Part shown: positions 51,592-54,877 of the stretch, one piece after another | Numbering within the stretch: position 1 is the first letter of the stretch | Layout of the letters: each line of letters starts with the position of its first letter | Origin: Alphaproteobacteria bacterium | GTDB lineage: Bacteria > Pseudomonadota > Alphaproteobacteria > Caulobacterales > Maricaulaceae | Assembly: GCA_024278855.1 (NCBI GenBank) | Contig: JAJRSJ010000047.1 | Coordinates: 1-54,877, forward strand | Length of the DNA stretch: 54,877 nucleotides | Reading direction: 5' to 3' | Notes under the pieces: model-generated | Database searches by the model: none | What the model was told of the DNA's origin: nothing | The model's input: the letters and a program-made list of their open reading frames with translations, nothing else | Program-made: the position numbers and the translations under genes

Positions 51592-51761
51592 TCATTTCCG
51601 TCCACATCGACGACGAAGACACCGCTAGGCTCGAAGCCATTTCAATCCTTACGGGACGCACCAAATCTGACCTCTGCGAAAGCGCAATCTCGGAAGCCCT
51701 CCTAGATCACTACCGTCACCGAAAAAACGACCCCGCGAAACTCTTAAAGGACAAATCATGA
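51588..51761 (+). CDS. Ribbon-helix-helix DNA-binding protein
   Basis: A 57-residue protein: a basic strand MIISVHIDDEDTARLEAISI then helices (LTGRTKSDLCESAISEAL), the pattern of Arc/CopG-type regulators. It may regulate the rightward operon. The start overlaps the preceding gene (ATGA), and its end overlaps the J-domain gene. Confidence 0.7.
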   Translation: MIISVHIDDEDTARLEAISILTGRTKSDLCESAISEALLDHYRHRKNDPAKLLKDKS

Positions 51762-52402
51762 CCAGCACCGCTCACCATAAAACCCCCTACCCGTTAGAAT
51801 GGCCAACGGGTTGGAAACGAACCCCGGACAATGACCGCACCGAGGGGAAATACAGATATATGAAAGCCCGGGCCACTGGTAACGGCAGGCAAATAACAAT
51901 CCACCAGGCACAACAAGGGCTTTACGCTGAACTCGAACGCCTTGGCGCGGAGAGATTGATTATATCCTCCAACCTTGTCCGCAATCTTGACGGAACCATC
52001 CGTAGCAACCAACGCACACCGGACGATCCAGGCATCGCCATATATTTCAAATGGAATGGCAAGAACATGACCATGGCTATGGATGATTTCATAGAGCCAG
52101 AATGCAATGTCCGGCGGCTCGCCTTAGCCATCCAGGCCATGCGTGACCTGGCCCGCAACGGCGGTGGCACCATGATGGAAAGAGCCTTCACCGGCTTTGC
52201 CGCCCTCCCCGCGCCCATAACAGGCACAGAGCCTTGGTATTCAGTTTTAAACATTTCGCCGGACGCCACGGTGCCCGAAATTAAAACCCGTTATAGGTCA
52301 ATGGCCAAACAATTGCATAGCGATACCGGCGGCGAGGACATTCGCATGGCGGCTTTGAATGTGGCCCGAGACCAAGCCTTAAAACAAGGCCGCGACCAAT
52401 GA
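51758..52402 (+). CDS. J-domain-like phage protein (HSD variant)
   Basis: A 214-residue protein. The N-terminal 140 residues resemble a conserved phage domain (YPLEWPTGWKRTP, then LIISSNLVRNLDG), and the C-terminal 60 residues look like a J domain (WYSVLNISPDATVPEIKTRY). The signature tripeptide HPD is replaced by HSD, so DnaK stimulation may be weakened or lost. Such proteins occur in alphaproteobacterial phages. Confidence 0.7.
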   Translation: MTSTAHHKTPYPLEWPTGWKRTPDNDRTEGKYRYMKARATGNGRQITIHQAQQGLYAELERLGAERLIISSNLVRNLDGTIRSNQRTPDDPGIAIYFKWNGKNMTMAMDDFIEPECNVRRLALAIQAMRDLARNGGGTMMERAFTGFAALPAPITGTEPWYSVLNISPDATVPEIKTRYRSMAKQLHSDTGGEDIRMAALNVARDQALKQGRDQ

Positions 52403-52605
52403 TAAACCGCACCTACGGAAAGATTGAACTTACTTGCGACGCATGCGAACTGGACAGCATTGCCCCGGTTGACGCCGAGGATTTTGACATTCTGGTTGAT
52501 AATGCCAGAAACGCCAACTGGAAATTGTGCAAGGAAAAAGGCCAATGGAAACACTATTGCCCAGATTGCCAACGCCAGCCAATATCAAGGAGAAGTTTGC
52601 TTTAA
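52399..52605 (+). CDS. Small zinc-finger-like protein
   Basis: A 68-residue protein with two Cys pairs (LTCDACELD and HYCPDCQRQ), likely a zinc finger. It overlaps the J-domain gene by ATGA and is followed after one base by the excisionase-like gene. No family recognised. Confidence 0.6.
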   Translation: MINRTYGKIELTCDACELDSIAPVDAEDFDILVDNARNANWKLCKEKGQWKHYCPDCQRQPISRRSLL

Positions 52606-52606
52606 A

Positions 52607-53041
52607 ATGATCAACCCGGCCCACCATAAAACCATTACAGACCGACAGGCCGCAGAAATGCTTAACATGCCATTGCGATTACTTCGCAAAGTGATAGACG
52701 AGCATGGCCTTTGCCTCCGCATCGGGCGCGGATCGCGGCGACTACTACCAATACACTTGAAAAGGCTGGAAAATGTGTTAACACCACCGCCATGTCACTC
52801 ACTCTCACCCGAAGGCCGTCCGGTATTTATCGTGTCCGGGGCACCGTCCACGGAATCCGCATCGACCAAAGCACTAAAACTCGCGACAGAGCGGAGGCTA
52901 GAGAGATTAGAGACAAGCTCGCCGCGGAAATTTTCCACCAGAAAATCTACGGGCGTCCGAAAAAACAAAACGCGGATTTCACCTTCGGGCAAGCCGCGCT
53001 TAGTTATCTCGAAGCCGGCCGGGGCGGAGCCTACAACTTAG
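52607..53041 (+). CDS. xis: Excisionase-like HTH protein, overlapping int
   Basis: A 144-residue frame with AAGGAGAAG upstream. The first 60 residues (TITDRQAAEMLNMPLRLLRK) look like a MerR-type winged helix of excisionases. The rest, which overlaps the integrase gene by 250 bases in another frame, has the look of a shadow (Ser/Lys/Arg/Pro-rich). The functional protein may be only the first half, or the tail may be real. Confidence 0.65.
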   Translation: MINPAHHKTITDRQAAEMLNMPLRLLRKVIDEHGLCLRIGRGSRRLLPIHLKRLENVLTPPPCHSLSPEGRPVFIVSGAPSTESASTKALKLATERRLERLETSSPRKFSTRKSTGVRKNKTRISPSGKPRLVISKPAGAEPTT

Positions 53042-53904
53042 AAATTGTCATTAAAGCCTTTGCCGATACCGAACTCGCCGAGATCACGCAAGGCATGATA
53101 GACAAAAAAGCGCGCGCCGCCTTTCCACATCAAAAACCAAGCACTAGGCTCCGTAGTTTCTATGCGCCCACTTCAGCAATTTTAAGATGGGCCGCACGGG
53201 AACGGATGATGCCCTTCCTGCCAATTGAAACACCACGAATAAAACAAGGGCGCCCGGACTGGCGCACCCCAAAGGAAATAGAAGAACTTATAGCCGCCGC
53301 CCGTGGAATGTCAGGTTTAGTTACATTTTATGTTGGCACCGGATGTCGCGCCAGCGAAGCACTCGGCCTTAAATGGAAGGATGTTAGTCCGAACAGTGAC
53401 CGCATAACGTTTTGGGACACCAAATCAAACTACCCGCGCTCAGTTGATTTGTGCACCCGCACCCGCGCCGCGCTACCACTAAGACAAGACGCCGAAAAGC
53501 TAGTGTGGCGCAAGGACAACGGCGACCCCTGGTCAAACAGACATGGGCCTGCCCGCAAATTAAAACGCTTGTGCGCCGCCCTCCAGCTCCCTCACTCAAA
53601 CTTACACACATTCCGCCACACTTGGGCCAGTTGGCACTACGCCCAAAACAAAGACCCAATGCAGCTTATGAGAGACGGCGGCTGGCGGTCATTGACAATG
53701 GTGATGCGCTATACCCATATGGGCTCCGCAGACTTGGCCGAGCAGGTAAAACAGTATAATTGGAGACAATTTGGGCAAAACTTGGGCAACACATTGACAA
53801 AAAATAATTACAACTATAGATTCCAAGCACTTACTTCACACATTACGATCATTGGTAATGATGAGGTCGGGAGTTCAATTCTCCCTTGCGGCACCATTAT
53901 CTAG
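52792..53904 (+). CDS. int: Phage integrase, tyrosine recombinase
   Basis: A 370-residue protein. The N-terminal domain (LTLTRRPSGIYRVRGTVHGI) is followed by a SAM-like core-binding region and a catalytic domain. Catalytic residues are R186 (GTGCRASEA), H272 and R275 (HTFRHT), W298 and Y307 (MRYTHM). The C-terminal 18 residues are read through the att core: in the integrated state the protein ends GTII, whereas in the excised circle it would end GTSLKL. The arm repeat pair at 53771-53789 lies within the gene. Confidence 0.92.
   Translation: MSLTLTRRPSGIYRVRGTVHGIRIDQSTKTRDRAEAREIRDKLAAEIFHQKIYGRPKKQNADFTFGQAALSYLEAGRGGAYNLEIVIKAFADTELAEITQGMIDKKARAAFPHQKPSTRLRSFYAPTSAILRWAARERMMPFLPIETPRIKQGRPDWRTPKEIEELIAAARGMSGLVTFYVGTGCRASEALGLKWKDVSPNSDRITFWDTKSNYPRSVDLCTRTRAALPLRQDAEKLVWRKDNGDPWSNRHGPARKLKRLCAALQLPHSNLHTFRHTWASWHYAQNKDPMQLMRDGGWRSLTMVMRYTHMGSADLAEQVKQYNWRQFGQNLGNTLTKNNYNYRFQALTSHITIIGNDEVGSSILPCGTII
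53771..53789 (+). repeat. Right arm-type repeats (TTGGGCAA pair)
   Basis: TTGGGCAA at 53771-53778 and 53782-53789, 11 bases start to start, inside the 3' part of int (coding FGQNLGN). They match the left arm repeats at 4570 and 4581. Confidence 0.7.
53848..53896. other. attR: Right attachment site (core copy)
   Basis: Identical to 4406-4454. It is a partial tRNA-Thr copy starting in the anticodon stem, inside the last codons of int. Host sequence follows from 53897. Confidence 0.93.
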
Positions 53905-53930
53905 CTGTAATAGCTAGTTAATTTATTTTT
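53901..53930 (+). terminator. Probable native tRNA-Thr terminator, displaced
   Basis: CTAGCT and AGCTAG form a small hairpin, followed by a T-rich stretch. Before integration this would have followed the tRNA gene directly; now it is 49 kb away and follows int. It also lies near the stop of the opposite-strand recombinase gene. Confidence 0.5.
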
Positions 53931-54717
53931 CCTCAAATAATTCCAGCAAAGAACTCACACGCATTTCACACGCAACCTCACCAAAAAAAGTGTCAATGGC
54001 CGCAACCGCCTTTTCTAAGTAGTCAGGTGAATGGCTGGTGTAGATTTCTGTGATTTGATAGCCCGTAGTTTTATGGCCTAATTGCTCGGCGACTTCCCAC
54101 GCTGGAACGCCTTTAATCCGCATATACCGCGCCATTGTCCGCCTAAATGAATAAGGTTGAACTTTGCTGTCTAGCTCTGCTCTATCACGCAATTTGCGCC
54201 AGCTGGAGCGAACCCCTTTCACGGGGTTACCGTTAAATTCAATAACGGCTTGGCTTTTGCTGGTCGTTTGCAAATGTTGCAATACAGGCTTCAAAAGAAA
54301 TGGCAGTTTCACAACTGGCCTAATCTTGTTCCGTGTAACGGCTCTGCCGATAGGATTTAGGTCAATCAGGTTTTGTTCAAAATCTATCTGACCGTAGGTT
54401 AAATCCAGTACAGCTTGTGGACGGGCGGCAGTGCCAAGCATCATCAGGATAAATAACTTCAAATGTGGATGGTTAGCCTCACTTAGTAATTTAGCGACCT
54501 CGCGAACTTCTAAGTGTCGCCCTTTGGGTTCTGGCATTGGCGGTTTAACCAGCTCAAAATATGGTACTTGTTCAATCTCGCCACGTTTATACGCCCAATT
54601 AAAAGCTGATTTACCGACCGTGATAATTTTCAATACAGAATTAAGCCCCTGACCTTTCTCATCGCGTAGCCAGTTTCTAAAGGCTTCTTGGCGTGATAAG
54701 TCTGCCGCCTCTGCCAA
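53923..54717 (-). pseudogene. Second tyrosine recombinase, N-terminus cut by IS3
   Basis: A 264-residue catalytic-domain fragment of a site-specific integrase. The Arg lies in GTAARPQAVLDL, the Arg of the box II in QPYSFRRTMARYM, the GHKT box in EQLGHKTTGYQIT, and the Tyr in TEIYTSHSPDY. The frame is open at its 5' side up to the IS3 end near 54737, so the N-terminal domain seems lost. It lies just outside the prophage and points toward attR, as expected of an older element at the same tRNA. Confidence 0.8.
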
Positions 54718-54736
54718 AGTCGCCTCTTGGTGAAAA

Positions 54737-54877
54737 TGGACTTGTCCCGGTTTAGTTCCGGGTTGTTATGAGTATAACAGCCATCAAGGAGAACTATTAT
54801 GTCCAAGCAACATACAAAAGAATTTCAACAAGAAGCCGTCCGCATCGCACTGTCGAGTGATTTGTCACGCAAACAAA
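54737..54877 (+). mobile_element. IS3-family element, left end (runs off right edge)
   Basis: From about 54737 the sequence TGGACTTGTCCCGGTTTAG looks like an IS3-type terminal repeat, followed by an orfA gene. The remainder is outside the window. It truncates the second recombinase gene. Confidence 0.7.
54799..54877 (+). CDS. IS3-family transposase OrfA, 5' part
   Basis: MSKQHTKEFQQEAVRIALSS DLSRKQ is the typical OrfA start of IS3-family elements, preceded by AAGGAG. 26 codons are visible before the window ends. Confidence 0.85.
   Translation, partial: MSKQHTKEFQQEAVRIALSSDLSRKQ

Larger units (their letters stand above)
4406..53896. mobile_element. Complete lambda-type siphophage prophage in tRNA-Thr
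   Basis: An exact 49-bp repeat of the tRNA 3' end flanks a region of about 49.4 kb. Between the repeats are integrase and excisionase candidates, a CI/Cro-type switch, replication genes, terminase, head, tail and lysis modules in standard order, with no structural gene visibly broken. The head genes are of the lambda type (gpA terminase, gpW, gpB portal, S49 protease with nested scaffold, gpD, gpE). This predicts a siphovirus that packages from cos ends. The excised circle would be 49,442 bp. Confidence 0.93.

Overview
The window is a piece of an alphaproteobacterial chromosome (dnaB next to alr, a TadG-like pilus protein gene) carrying one apparently complete, lambda-type siphophage prophage of about 49.4 kb. 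The prophage sits in a tRNA-Thr (GGT) gene. The last 49 bases of the tRNA (4406-4454) are repeated exactly at 53848-53896, and these copies mark the prophage ends. Both window edges are bounded by partial IS3-family elements. The right one cuts a second tyrosine recombinase gene lying just beyond the right attachment site, so this tRNA locus appears to have been used more than once.

Layout of the prophage, left to right. 4455-4627 holds the left integrase-arm repeats. 4627-5097 (+) is an exported staphylococcal-type nuclease. 5106-8100 (-) is the lysis region: nested Rz1/Rz-like spanins, an M15 endolysin, a trypsin-like protease and two small membrane proteins that could be holins. 8537-24809 (-) is the tail module: a 2693-residue J-like tip/fibre fusion, an NlpC/P60 protein, a DUF1833-like protein, the tape measure, a G/GT frameshift pair, the tail tube and connector proteins. 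24905-33533 (-) is the head module: gpE-type capsid, gpD-type decoration, S49 protease with nested scaffold, gpB portal, gpW, gpA and Nu1-like terminase. 33793-47539 (-) is the early region, with three DNA methyltransferases (adenine D12, N4/N6 and C5), an SF3 helicase, a CHC2/Toprim primase, a PAPS-reductase-like protein and many small proteins. 47922-48898 is a Cro/CI-type switch with palindromic operators. 49388-49621 and 48972-49391 (-) encode a membrane protein and a secreted protein, expected to be expressed in the lysogen. 49745-53904 (+) is a second early operon ending in excisionase and integrase genes.

How it works together (inference). The CI/LexA-like repressor binds ACCGTTATT-type operators at 48187-48243, shutting the leftward promoter of cro and the early genes. 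A near-copy of that promoter-operator at 49682-49718 drives the rightward int operon, as lambda PR and PL do. Late genes follow leftward from terS.

Most notable observations: (1) an 11-G tract that puts a DNA methyltransferase out of frame immediately upstream of, and overlapping, the replicative helicase gene, which looks like a phase-variable switch; (2) a terminase nuclease-domain fragment inserted between portal and protease, flanked by a 49-bp exact direct repeat; (3) a repeated junction element with nested hairpins at three early gene boundaries; (4) a C5 methyltransferase whose 3' half reads as family-like protein in two frames; (5) an att core that lies inside the integrase reading frame, so integration changes its C-terminus, plus helically phased TTGGGCAA arm repeats on both sides.
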